A stretch of 64,000 bases of DNA from Ganoderma boninense (taxonomy: Eukaryota; Basidiomycota; Agaricomycetes; Polyporales; Polyporaceae): positions 620,001 through 684,000 of the forward strand of contig CM035307.1 in assembly GCA_002900995.3 (NCBI GenBank). The letters are read 5' to 3'. Position numbers and translations under genes: made by a program. Positions 35,916-47,479 of this stretch are shown piece after piece (within the stretch, counting starts at the first letter, position 1; each line of letters starts with the position of its first letter). The notes beneath the pieces were generated by a model that ran no database searches, was not told where the DNA came from, and saw only the letters and a list, made by a program, of their open reading frames with translations.

Positions 35916-36563
35916 CTACTGAGACTGCGCACTTGACTCCGCGGTCGCCCGAGCAGGAAGAGTGCCATCCTCCCAACGCTTTAAGATGTTTTGCTCGAAG
36001 ACACCCATGTCGCCGTCAGGGAAGATACGCAGTCGCTCCAGCCTTCTCTCACGCAGCTTGTTTTTGGGGAGCATGCCAGAGACGGCCTGACGGATGATCT
36101 AGGTGGCCAGCTTCGGGTTGGCACTGGAAGTGGGCAGAGACATCAAACTACGCACCTCGTCGGGCTTTCTCCGCATCATGTCCTTGTACTGTATCTCCTT
36201 CAGCCCTCCGGGGAACATCGTGTGGTGTCTGTAAACAATCTGCTGGGACTTCTTTCCAGTGACCTTGATGTTACGAGCATTCGTCACGACGACGTAGTCC
36301 CCACAGTCCGCTGTAGACGTGTTTGCAAGGTCTCCATGTTCACACATTACTCGAACACGCACCTCCCGGGTCAAAGATGGGCTTATGCTTGCCCATGAGG
36401 ACGATAGCAATGCGCTCTGCGAGCTTCCCGAGCACCCGGTCGGAGGCGTCGACATGATGCCATACGCGCGCGTATGCCAATGCAGTCTACACATTCCGCC
36501 GGGATGAGTCCTTGTCAAAGCGATGCAATGAAATGTGCTTACGTTTCCAATCGCCTGCGACAT
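35916..36563 (-). CDS. MRPL23: Mitochondrial ribosomal protein uL13m
   Basis: Exons 36563-36543, 36486-36363, 36310-36156 and 36098-35916 join in frame to 160 residues. The protein starts [20 protein letters not shown] and continues [20 protein letters not shown], then [40 protein letters not shown] and [20 protein letters not shown]. These are the signature blocks of the uL13 (L13) family. Length and lack of a eukaryotic cytosolic L13a extension fit the mitochondrial protein (yeast Mrpl23), part of the large mitoribosomal subunit. Head-to-head with NUP192, 126 bases between start codons. Intact frame. Confidence 0.93.
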
Positions 36564-36689
36564 AGTGGAAGCCAGGAACAAGACAGCAGCAGGTGGAAGT
36601 CGGTGGCAAAGCAGGACAGCAGGCGCTAGCGCGCTTCGTGCAGGATGAGGCGCGCATGCCCTTCGTTGTTTCGCGCGACGACCACCACC
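36564..36689. promoter_or_regulatory. Bidirectional promoter, uL13m and NUP192
   Basis: Only 126 bases separate the two start codons. No TATA box is visible, as usual for housekeeping pairs. Confidence 0.6.
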
Positions 36690-39600
36690 ATGTCCGCCGA
36701 CTCCTCAAAACGCTCCAACCTCATCGATGTGTGCGTATCCCCACCTTTTCCACCAGCTGTATGCGCACCATATAGTGACGCTTTCGCATTCGCACCCGCA
36801 GAACATACCAGGTCCTGCACCACCACCTCAGTGGCCACTTCGAGGGCACGACGCTCGAGCAGCTCGTGGAGGTCCTCAAGCCGCGCGTCGAGCAGCTCAA
36901 GAACGCCGCGGAGCCGTTCGGGACGCCGTCCGAGGCGTCGAAGAAGAAGGTCGACTCGGGCTCGGTCACGCTGCCTGACGGCGTGGTCATCCGCGTCGAG
37001 GACGCGGACAAGGAGTTCATCCACGCGCTCAGCAGCAGGTTCGGCATCGACCAGGTGCACGCGCTCGTGCTCCTCCGCTCGTTCTTCTACAACGAGGGCC
37101 TCCCCGCGAACCTGGGGGCCAGCCCGGACGGCGACGGCGCCGCGTCCTCGATGGTGCACGAGCTCGTCGCCGCCATCACGCCGTTCTACTACTCGGAGCG
37201 CCTCCACGTCCTGCGCACGCTCATACCCCTCTTCCGCTCGTTCCAGTCCCCCGGGAGCGCTATACTGGAGATTGCGGAGGCGGTCATCCCGAAGATCATC
37301 CCCAACGCTGCGGCGTTCGCCGAGTCGCTCATCTCGGAGTACTCGAGGAAGACGTATGCGGAGGTGCCGGAGAGCGCACGGGGGACCCGAGGCAGGCGGC
37401 GGCATGGGCGAAGCAGAACGCGAAGGAGCAGCTGGTGATGCTGGAGGTGCTGTTCTGGATGATGTGGGGACACGCACCATGTTCGGGTCCGACGGTGGCG
37501 AAGATCTACGAGACCGCATACCAGACACACTTGGGGTCGCAGCAGCAGAACTCGACGCTCCTGCTTGACGAAGAGAGCGTGCAGATCCTCCAGGACTCGG
37601 CGGCGCTATGGATCCTCATCACGGTCGAGGTCCTCGAGCTGGAGCGCGCCACTGAGGCTGGCTACATCGAGATTTCGGACGACCCGAGGGACAAGGAGAT
37701 CTACTGGAGTTCCCCAGAACACCTCAAGAGAATACATGGGCTCGTGATCTCGCAGGGCAACAGCAACTTCGCGGTCACGTATATTGCGTGGACCTCTCTA
37801 CTCTCATGCCTGTCGAAGGCCGTGTCGACATGAAGGAGCTACCAAGTTCATATAAGGGCTTCTTCGACAGCTTGATCCCACCAACTTCCGGCGTGCACAC
37901 GCAGGATGCACAACAGGCGGTGACGCTCATGAGGGACATCGGCCTGAGCATGGACGCAGGTTTATTCCGACTGCTACACACACTCCTCACCTCATCGCCA
38001 CTCTTCGTCGCGTCCGTCGCGTGGAGGACAGGATCGACAATAACAGATCCCAATACGGTGGCGTACAGGTCTGTGATCAAGGGTGCGTGTGTTTGAACTT
38101 GTCGTTTGGATTTGATCTCTCACAAAATGCTTCAGGTTTGGTTATGGCGATCGTCGAATTGATCCCAGTCGAGATGGCCCCCGACTTTGACGGTCTCCTC
38201 GAAGTCTGGATAGCACTCTTCGGCCGGAGTGAGCCGCAGTCCATTGTGGGGATCTGCCGACAGTTCTGGGCTGCCGACTGGTACAATAGCTCTCACCGTC
38301 GTGCCCTCATAGACGTCGCCCGTGCGCGATCCCCGGTTCAAGTCAAGCCGCTTCTCCGACTGCTACGCTCGCTCACAGGGGCTGGCTTCTTGGACACCGA
38401 TCCCCTCTCCACCGTGGATCGGGTCGGTATCGACGAACAGGTGGCTGCAGACCGCGACTCTTGCACTCAGTCTGTCTTCGCGTACTTCAACGACCTCCCT
38501 ACCTTCACCCAAGTCATCCACAGCAGCCAATGTACAGGCGCCCATGCTCTCTACGAGAAGCTCCCAGACCGATTTGGCTCGTCGTCAGCGACTCCGGGGC
38601 CCTCTTTCATGAACCTTCGTCCCATTCGACTGCCCGGCGGTTCGATTCTGCCACTGAAGTCCATTGGCCAGCTGCTCAGCACGGATGGCGGAGACCTGAT
38701 CGTTGTCGCGTGGCAGCACAAGCACTCCGGATGGAAGCTTGTACTAGAGCTCTTGACCGACTACGTCAACCGCCGGCGTATGCACTCTGGCTCCGGGGGC
38801 TCCTACCAGGACGTCTCATTTGGTGCCCGGAACCCGAATCAGCCTCTCGCACTGAAGCTCGAGGACATCGGCGTGGAGATGGACCACAGCGGGGATGAGG
38901 ACATCATCGTCGACTGCCTCGACCTCATCCGCAGCGTCATCCAAGACAGCCCAGAGCTCGCCCAAGAGCTCCTGGCATCCATGGAGAGCGGCGATCCCGT
39001 CGTGTCCCACACCATGACAGAGGCACAAGCTCCCGATCTCGTCCAGCTCACGACGATGATCCTCGAAGAGGCCCTCTCCCGCTCTGTCAGCCAGCACCAC
39101 GCTGTCCCGCGTACGCAGCTCATTACCTCGGCCATGAGCGTCCTCACCGCCCTCCTCGCCGTCCCCAGCTACTCGAACCGTGTGTGGCTTTACATTCGCT
39201 CGACTGCCTCCCTATTCGGTTCCGACCGCGCGTCGGGACTCGCATCGTCCGTCCTCGCCTCTGAACGCCTCACCGGCCACTACACCATGACGCTCGCGCT
39301 GCTTCACTTCGTCGCCGCCCTGTTCAACGAGGCGTCCTCTAGCGTGCTTCTCGTCACAGCCCAGAACCCGAAGCTTCAGCAGATCAAGGAGGAGGTCCTC
39401 ATGCGCGCGACGAGATTCGTCCATTCGGAGATCTGGGTCGAACACATGGGCTGGAAGTATGCGCAGCTTGGGGATCGGTTCGAGATTGGGAAGCGCGTGT
39501 CCACGTTGTATGCGCAGGTGTTGAAGCATGCCTCGCCCGCTCTTGCGGACGTGCCGTTCTCGAAGCTGAGCACCGCTGTCGCAGACGCGCTTCTCTTCAA

Positions 39601-42600
39601 AGCTACGACGTCGACTGTCAACCCTCTCGTGACTTCCTTGGTCGCGGGCAGCTCAGTATTCAACGCGCTGTACAACTCTCGGCGGCATGGCGATGCACGG
39701 CGTCTGTGCTACCTCCTCGAGTCGCATTTGTCCCTCATCAGGGTCCTGCTAACGTACAAGCAGAAGTCTCCTGCTTGTTCGAAGGTTTGCCTCCTCGAAC
39801 AGGCGCTTTGCAGTCGGACAGGCGGTACTTCGTCGTTCGAGGGGGGATCACAGAAGGCGAACCCGGTCGACGCGTTGGCGGCGTACGTCAAGGAGAGAGG
39901 GATGGGGAATATCATTCCCGTCACAGCGGTCCAAGTGCTCTTCGCCCTCTGCTCGTCCCTTTCGATCGCTGAGACCTCGGCCTCCACGATCATCGGCCAC
40001 CTTACCGACCCAGAAGGGACCGTCACCACGATGGTTCGCATCATCCAGCACCCGTACGACGACGCGCTCCTCCGCAACGCTGTGTGGAACTTCGTCACTC
40101 TGGCGGTGGACAAGGAGCCCGCCCTTGCCCGTCTCTTCGTGACTGGCCAACTCCGCATGCCCAGTGCGAAAGGAAAGGAGAAGGCGGATGACTCTGGAGG
40201 TTCGGCGAAGGCGAGCGCCCTGGTCGTCGCTTGCGAGATGCTCGAGGAGTGGAAGGAGTTGTGGGAGCTCAACCCGAAGTTACTTGCGTCCCTCTTGCGT
40301 TTCTTGGATGTCGTTTGGCAACACGCACACGAGCACAAGGCGGTCCTGGACCCAATACGCAAGGACTCCAAGTTCTTCGACCACCTAGGCGAAATACTCG
40401 CCGAAGAACTTGGCCCGATGCCCGACTGTGCTACCGAGACTTACGTTACGACAGACGGCGTAGCACACTCAGACCACCACGAGGCCATCTCTGGCTACTC
40501 CTACCGCAGCGCCGTGAAGTCCCATGCCGTTCACATCCTCGCTGCCGACATCCGCATGCACATACAGTCTCAAGGGTCAAATAGCAAGCCCCGAAGCTAT
40601 GACGCCATTGCCGCCACCCTCAGGTCGGAGGACCAGATCGGAGAGCTCATTCCAGAGGCCGCTGCAAGCGCATATCATCCCGAGCTTCACGATCACTTCG
40701 CAGACATGTTGAAGACCCACTACCCAGCCCTTAGCCCCGATCATCTCCAAGCACAAGAGCCGATCGTCGAACGCGAGTTTGGCGACGACTTTGCGTTCTC
40801 CGTATCCCTTGCCCGTCACCGTCTCCAGATCTATGCAGCCGACGATGAGGTCCAGATGGAGGAAGCCATCCGCACTCTATACACGATCAATCTGAACCTG
40901 TCTCTCGCCCATGTCCAAACTGCGTTGGCGGAAGCATGGCAATTCCTGTTACTCCAAGTGGTCCCTTACCTCCGAGGAGACGCTGCCGTCCGGCCTCACC
41001 TTCTGTCACTGGCCGATTCTCTCTCCCGAGACCTAGCCTCCGAACGGCGATCTGGGGAGATGATGTCTACCATCCATGCTGCACGCTTGTCTCTGGTGCT
41101 TTCTCTGCTAGAGGTTGCATGGTTCTCTACGTCGGACAAGAAGGACGAGGTCGAGATGTTCATAGCCCTCATCAAAAATGCGCGGGGAATCATCCTCAAC
41201 CCTGCGCAATCACCCAGCAAGTCTGTCCTGGGGCAGGTCAGCGTCCCCTTCCATCGACCACTCCTCCAGATACTATACTTCTGCGCACGCCATGCCAGGA
41301 GTATAGCGCGGAGACCAAAAGTTCTCAGCGCAGAACAACGCCTTGCCATCGCGTCTCTGCTCGACGCGACCCTCGACTTCGTCATCGACGCTCTGCGGAT
41401 CACGTTCGACCGAGCGCGACCGCAGCTCGATCTCGACATCGACCAGGACATGGAGCTGCTTGTGGCCGTCTTCGAGCGGAGCACGCGTCTCGACCTCAAC
41501 CCCTCTCCGTCCCTCTGGCTAGCCCGCTGTCAAGAGACAGATGTCGTCCGAGCCAGTCTGCAGCTGTTCAGCCGCATGGACATCGTCGGCCTGTCGGACC
41601 CCGCCCTCCTGCGCACCCGCAAGCAACCACTGTACACGCCCCACGTCCTGACCTTCCACATGGCGATGGCGGGCATCACGCCTGCCGCGGAGAGGCTCGC
41701 CAGCGAGGGCGTCCTGCTCGCATACATCGAGAACGGGATCAGCGCGGCCATCCGCCAGGGCAAGATCGACGCGACCATCCCCGAGCTCCCGGGCGAGCAG
41801 AGCCCTGCCCACCGCGCGTACTGCTCGATGCTCGCGATCATCGCAGGGGTCACGACGGCGCTCGGGCGGCACGGGCAGTACTTCGAGTCGGAGGCGTGCG
41901 GCCTGCTCCAGTTCTACAGCGAGCAGATCCACCGCGCGCTCTCGTGGACGATCGACGACCCGCTCACGCTGCCGCTCCTGGAGGAGATCGAGCAGGTCGT
42001 GAACGTCTACGCGGCGATCGCGCAGGGCTCCGCGGCGAGCTCGCACGACGCGGTGAAGCGCGTCCTGGAGGCGTTCACCGCAGACGCGCTGCTGCTCCTC
42101 CAGCAGCTCAACTACGCGCTCACGCACCCGAACCACCTCGCGAGCGTCTTCGAGCCCGTCACCGCGGCGGAGCGCACCCGGTTCGAGCAGGACCGCGCCT
42201 CCGCCTCGTCCGCCAACACCCCGTCGGAGGCGGTCGACCCCATGCGGCGCCGTTCCTCGCGCGCCTCATCCACCGCCTCTACCGCCTCTCCAGCACGCTC
42301 CTGTCCGCGCTGATCGACGTCAGCGGCGCGGAGACCGTCCTGCTCGGCGAGCCAGAGGACTGGCAAGTATCCCAGGCGCTGATCGTCCCGGTGAGTCTTT
42401 TCTCCCCTCTTCCCCCTTCCGTCTCGACACATAGTGCTCACGATAACCCTCCCACCCCGCCCCACCAATCAAACCACAGCATTCGAAAGTCGTGCTCGGG
42501 GAGCCCGCGTCGCTCGGGACGCTGCTCGAGCTCGGCAACGTCTCGCTCGACATCCTGCGGCTGCTCGTCGACCGGCCCGCGGCGCAGGCGCTGACGCCCG

Positions 42601-43041
42601 CGAGCGCCGCGCACGACAAGGCGCTCGACGTGCGCGACACCGTCGCCGCCACGCGGCGCAACCTCGAGGCCGCGCTCCTGTACGCGGCCACGCAGCTCGC
42701 GCTGTGGCTATCCAAGCCCGAGCTCGAAGCCCCCCGCGCCCACGCCCGACGCGGACGGCAGCGGCGCCGACGACATGATGGCCGTCGCCCCGGACGTGTC
42801 GATGGGGGTGGGGATGGGGGTGGGGATGGGGGACTCGGCGCGCGCGCGCAAGCCGACGATGACGATGGCGGAGCGGCTGCGGCGGGGGATGCGCGGGGAG
42901 ATGGCGGCGGACCTGCTGGCGCTGCTGGGCCGCGCGCGGCCGGTCGTCGCGAAGAGCGCGGGGGTGCTGGGCACGGGGGACGTGGACGTGACGCAGGTGC
43001 TGGCGCACTTTGTGCAGGAGCGGATAGCGGGCCCGGCGTAG
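36690..43041 (+). CDS. NUP192: Inner-ring nucleoporin NUP192/NUP205
   Basis: Exons about 36690-36728, 36812-38082, 38136-42390 and 42480-43041, roughly 2,040 residues, the usual size of Nup192/Nup205. Recognised blocks include [82 protein letters not shown]-type helices and the C-terminal [20 protein letters not shown]. The protein is an alpha-solenoid of the nuclear pore inner ring that binds Nup93-type linkers. Four frame breaks (about 37386, 37828, 42248 and 42732) interrupt an otherwise perfect 1,400-codon exon. The last two are absent from the duplicated copy at 60.4-60.9 kb, which shows they are one-base indels here. The C-terminal part has Gly/Val-Met repeats (42805-42832). Its last 1.3 kb lies in segmental duplicate A. 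Confidence 0.88.
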
Positions 43042-43286
43042 GTTAGTTGGTTGGTTGGTTAGTTAGGCAGGGAGGGTGGATTGCGGTATGCGGTACTAGT
43101 ACTGTAGAGAGGACGTTGAGAAGCTGGGGGCTGCCCCCCGATATCCATGTTTTTGTTTGTGATTTTTTGTTTTGTTTTTGTGTTTTGTTTTATAGCATGC
43201 GCATGTACTACGGAGTATGCTCTCGCCATGATACGGGGATCGCATCTTACCTACCTACGTACGGAACACAGGTAACGACGGGGGAG

Positions 43287-44904
43287 CTACAGTCTGGTGA
43301 GTACTTCTGCGCCGGCCTCTGTGATGAGGACCATGTGCTCGGCTTGGGCAGCTCGAGCGCAGTTCTAGAGGGAACCGTGGTCAGCCAAGTTTTTCCGCGA
43401 GAAACATGGTGGATGATGCGGCCTCTACTCACCTCTGTTGAGACTGTCCAGTCGTCCGGATACGTCACTCCAGAGGGGTCGTCGCCCTGGACAACAGCAG
43501 GCTGAATAGCGTGCATACAGTAGCATTAGACGTCGAGGTTAAGTCTAGACAGCGCGAACACGACGGACCTCGATGGTGAAGCAATCTCCCGGCTGCATGA
43601 CTTCGGGCTCGTCGTTCACTACACCACGGATGACACGCGAGTCATTAGCATTTCCCCCATCCCGGATCGCCCTCGGACGGGCCCCACAGTACTCACAGAC
43701 ATGGTGTATCCAGGGCCGACGGTGGAAGTCTTGCCCGATCCCGTGCCCAGTGAACGCGGACGAGACGGAGTAGTCCTTCCCTCGCAGCGCGTCGTGTATC
43801 GCCCTCCCGATGCCCTTGAACGGCCGGCCCGGCCCGCACGCCGCGATCCCGGCCTCGAGAGCGGCCTCCGTCGCGCGGACGAGCTCTCTGCCTTTGTCGT
43901 CCTGCGCATACACGGGTTGTCAGCTGGGGGAGGTTCGAGGGGGAGACGCAGGAGGGGGGAGGCGCACGACGTCACCGATGAGGAACGTCCGGGACGTGTC
44001 CCCGTGGAAGCCGTCGAGGTAGACCGTGACGTCCACGTTCACGATGTCGCCGTCCTGCAGGGGCCGGCTGTATGCGCGCGCGGACCCACCCAGCACCAAA
44101 ATCAAAACATCGTTCAGTCTTTGACCGCTACTACTGAGAAGCGCACGGAAGGAGGGATGCTCAACTCGTCGGGGATGCCGTGCACAAGGATATTGTTGAC
44201 GCTCGTGCAGCACGACTTGGGGAAGCCCTTGTAGAGGAGGGGCGAGGGGTACGCGCCGTGCTTGAGGACGAACTCGTGCACGCCCATGTCGATGAGGTCC
44301 GTCGGGTTCCCTGGCTGCTGACGTCAGTCCAACCTCGCTCATTTCCACTGCGCACTGCGCACTGCAAACTGCATAAACTCCCGGGTCCGCGATACCACTC
44401 CGCGCAGAATTGGGACCGGGAGTGTTGTGTTGTATTGTGTTTCGGGAAGACAACACTCACCTGCGCCAGCAGCTCCGCGAACTGGAGTGTCTCCGCCGCC
44501 AGCTTCGCCGCCCTCCGAAGTTTCTGCAAGTCCTCCTTGTCTGTGATGAATGTACGTTTGGCCTTGTGGGGCCGTTCCTCCCATGCTGCCTCCGGACGGC
44601 TGGGGTCAGGCACGTATGGAGGTCTTGGGATTTGGGGAGGGACTCTGCGGGGTATGATATGCGACGTCCCCCACACGAAAGGCTCTTCAGGGAGAATTAT
44701 GTCGAAGAACCCATATTGTAGGTCGTGTTCGGACAGTTCTGTAGTCTGAGGCTGCTCCGATTCTGAGCTTACATGCCGCCTGAGACTGGGGAGGAAAGCC
44801 TGAGCAGCCTGAGGTCGTTGAGGTATTCGAGCATGAAGGACTTGTGGGCGTTGTCGTCGAGCAACCGTGAACAGCTGACGAGAAAGACCACCAAGAAAGC
44901 GCAT
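43287..44904 (-). CDS. Methionine aminopeptidase type 1, mitochondrial-type, copy A
   Basis: Seven exons: 44904-44461, 44317-44166, 44067-43968, 43901-43697, 43618-43569, 43501-43433 and 43364-43287, giving 365 residues in one frame. The N-terminus ([20 protein letters not shown]) is an amphipathic, Arg-rich presequence, suggesting mitochondria. The catalytic set is complete: His194 (VHGIPDD), Asp211 and Asp222 ([16 protein letters not shown]), His285 (GHGIG), Glu317 (CFTIE) and Glu349 (AEHMVLIT). The enzyme removes initiator Met from new proteins. It lacks the N-terminal zinc-finger extension of the cytosolic Map1 form. Convergent with NUP192, 245 bases between stops. An alternative upstream Met at 44976 is in frame. 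Its near-copy lies at 61.4-63.0 kb and a relic at 2.7 kb. Confidence 0.95.
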
Positions 44905-44976
44905 ATATATGCAGACGCTGTGAGGAAGCTGCTCGACGTTAGTGGCAGGGGTGGGCAAGGTGGCAACTTGAAGCAA

Positions 44977-45865
44977 GGACCGTCGCCCGCCTGCAGGAAA
45001 TTCCCACCCCCGGAAAAGGAGACGCCCAGCGTGTTCCCTCTCGCAGGCTGGGAGCAGAGATGCGCTCGCGGGTCGCGTCTCGTCTGTGCTCGTTCACGCT
45101 CGTTAACTGCTGTTTGTGAGGCTGTTCGTCCCTCTCTGCTGTCCTCGCCGCCGTGTTCTACGACTTGCCTCCCTCGCTCCCGCCATCAATCCGCATCTCC
45201 GAGTGCACAGGCACACTCGCCTGTCTCGTCTCAGTGCTCGCTCAAAATCTGGGCCCCGTCCGAGTCGACCCTCGCCGGGAGCCGTATCTCGCCTCTACCG
45301 CGGCTGTCCCGCATCTGCACGGCACGGGCATGCGCTCGTTTCGCTCTCTCTGAGCTTCTCTTAAAGTCTCTCCGCCACAAGTCCCGGCGCGGAGTCGAAT
45401 CTCGTCCCCGCCAGCCCCATCTCTCCGGCCGCCGACGGCATTTCGACATTCGCCATCGCTCAACGCATTAGATCGTCCAATGAACACCTGGAACACGATG
45501 CCAGGCACGTCCCTCAATGCTCAATCACGAGTGCCCGGCGGGAGAAGGAACTCCTGACCAAGGACGCGCAAGAAGGTCGGTAGGACACACCTGAGGTAAG
45601 TCTGGCCGTTTATGTTCTTGCTCCCGGCTATCTGGCAGTAACCTGACGTCTTCGAAAGTTAGCCCTGGACCGCCAGTACAGCGGGCTACGACGTACCTGG
45701 CCGGGCGTTGGACCTAGATGCAGGGGAAAGCCCGTCGAGTGGCCGGGAGCGCGCTGGGCTGGCGCAGCGTCGGCCACTCCTCGAAATGCAAAAGCTTGGC
45801 AAGCGAACGTCGTACAAGTGCCGAAGAAGGGTGAGAGAGGTTACAGAAAGACGTAGGGGTGCAGC
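44977..45865. other. MetAP 5' flank, duplicated
   Basis: Upstream region of MetAP copy A. It shares an open frame with the second copy only because the two DNAs are nearly identical; no protein feature supports it. Confidence 0.5.
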
Positions 45866-46138
45866 AAGCAGCGAGCGGTGAGTGCATTAGGGCTCGCCAT
45901 CAGCGTGCGTACGCGCAGGTAAGCCGGACCCCATTTCCCCTTCTTCCAGAGAGCCCCGGGCTCAGGCAACCATCTTAATGTCAGGCCCTGATGTGCGCGA
46001 GCTGTCGGCCGTCGCGTACACGGTTCCGCCGCCAAGGCGGCATCGGCGGGAAAACGCACCCCAGCGCCGCCCGCGGACACACCGCCCGCGCACCCGATAT
46101 CTCGACCACACGGCGTCCCGCAGGCAGCAAACACGACG

Positions 46139-47360
46139 TCCATGCATCTACGATCGCACCCGAGCCGCACCTGCGCTGCTCCCTGCCAGCACGACGACTT
46201 TTGGAACCGAGCGCAAATCGTCGATTTCATGGCGCTCGCGGCCCATGGCACACACCGAGCCCGCGTCTCGCGCAGGACGGGCGGGCCGTCGTCTCAGCCA
46301 TTCCCCCGAGAGTCAGGCGAGCCTCGGACGACGGTCTGTGCCCCCCGGAATGCAGGCAATAGAGCGCGAGGTGCCGGGCACAGGCCTGCAGTGTGCACCG
46401 TCCCACCGGGAGGCAAGCAGGTGAGAAAAGCTCGCATATCTCTCGCGGGACGGATCGCTGTGCGTGCTAACAACGTTTTTCAGAGTCCCTGAACACCGGG
46501 GCACCACGAACGGCCGGCTGCGCGGCGCCCGGACGGGGTCGAGAAGTCGCGCATTCGGGCGATTTCATTGTAATTCAATTCGGACAACTCTCGCCCGTTC
46601 GCCTCCAGCCCGCGTCCCGCGCACAGTCGGCCGGCCGTCATCTCAGACGGCACAACGGGAGCCCGAGGAGTCTCGGACGGCGGTCTGCGTCCGCCCGGAG
46701 TGCAGGGAATGAGGGTGCTCAGTGTGGGGCGGGGCCGGGTGCCCACTGGGGCGGCGCGGGTGCATGAAAACAGTGCATATCTCAAATGAGACGTGTCCCG
46801 GCGCGTGCTGACTGTGTTTTCTAGGATCGTTTAACACCGGGGCACCATTAACGGCCAACTGCGGGGCGCCCGGACGAGATCGGGAAATCGCTCGAAAACA
46901 CGATTTCATGGTAATTCAATCGAGGCAACGCGGGACACACCTCGCCCGCTCGCCCCCCGCTCGCGTCCCGCGCACAGTCGGCCGGCCGTCGCCTCCAACG
47001 TCCTACCGTGAGCCCGAGGAGTGTCGGACAATGGTCTGCGCCCGCACGGATCGCAGGGAATGGGGTGCTCAGTGCGGGGCGGTGCCGGGGTGGCGCAGGG
47101 GTACGAAAACCACGCAGATCTCGGGCTCGACGTGTCCCGGCGCGGGCTGACTGTGTTTTACAGGGTCCATGAACACCGGGGCACCACAAACGGCCGGCTG
47201 CGTGGTGCCCGGACGAGGTCGGAAAATCGCTCGAAAACGCGATTTCATGGAAATTCATTTCCTGGTGCGACTCCGCCCTCACCTCCATACGAGGCGCCGG
47301 CTGTGGCGGGCATCTCAGACGGCGACGGTGGGTCCCGGGGGCCGCGTCTGAGTGATTTTC
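46139..47360. repeat. Degenerate tandem repeat, about 340-bp unit, four copies
   Basis: Units begin near 46139, 46484, 46828 and 47164. Shared landmarks are TGAACACCGGGGCACCA at unit starts, GATTTCATGG about 90 bases in, CTCAGACGG and then CGGTCTG. A pyrimidine tract ending in CAG or TAG (for example TGTGTTTTACAG) lies just before the next unit. Copies are well diverged. Minus-strand translation repeatedly gives WCPG and HEI..SSDFP.SSGR-type peptides, so the unit may derive from coding DNA. 45866-46138 upstream holds nothing clear. Confidence 0.8.
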
Positions 47361-47479
47361 GGCGGCAGGACACGCGATTCAAAAGTCGCGCTTGGGGCGG
47401 GTCAGGCATGGGTGCGGGAGAGCGTGCGGGTGCGACTCGGAGGATCGACTGGACGGCCGGCTGCCGACGACCAAGCGGC

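Larger units (their letters stand above)
41725..45865. repeat. Segmental duplication, copy A
   Basis: Matches 59899-63998 in direct orientation over about 4.1 kb. It covers the NUP192 3' exons, the NUP192-MetAP intergenic spacer, the whole MetAP gene and about 0.9 kb of MetAP 5' flank. The NUP192 exon part differs by scattered bases, intron 42391-42479 is strongly diverged, and about 540 bases upstream of MetAP (45000-45530) are practically identical. Copy A is joined to the full-length NUP192, so it is the source location. Confidence 0.95.

Noticed and set aside
45390..45420. tRNA-like T-loop (GAGTCGAATCTCG)
   Set aside because: No pairing T stem, no A-box or acceptor stem in the surrounding DNA.
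45110..45471. Identical open frames upstream of both MetAP copies
   Set aside because: Identity follows from the DNA duplication. The peptide (Ser/Arg/Pro-rich) has no feature of a real protein, and three frames are open at once.
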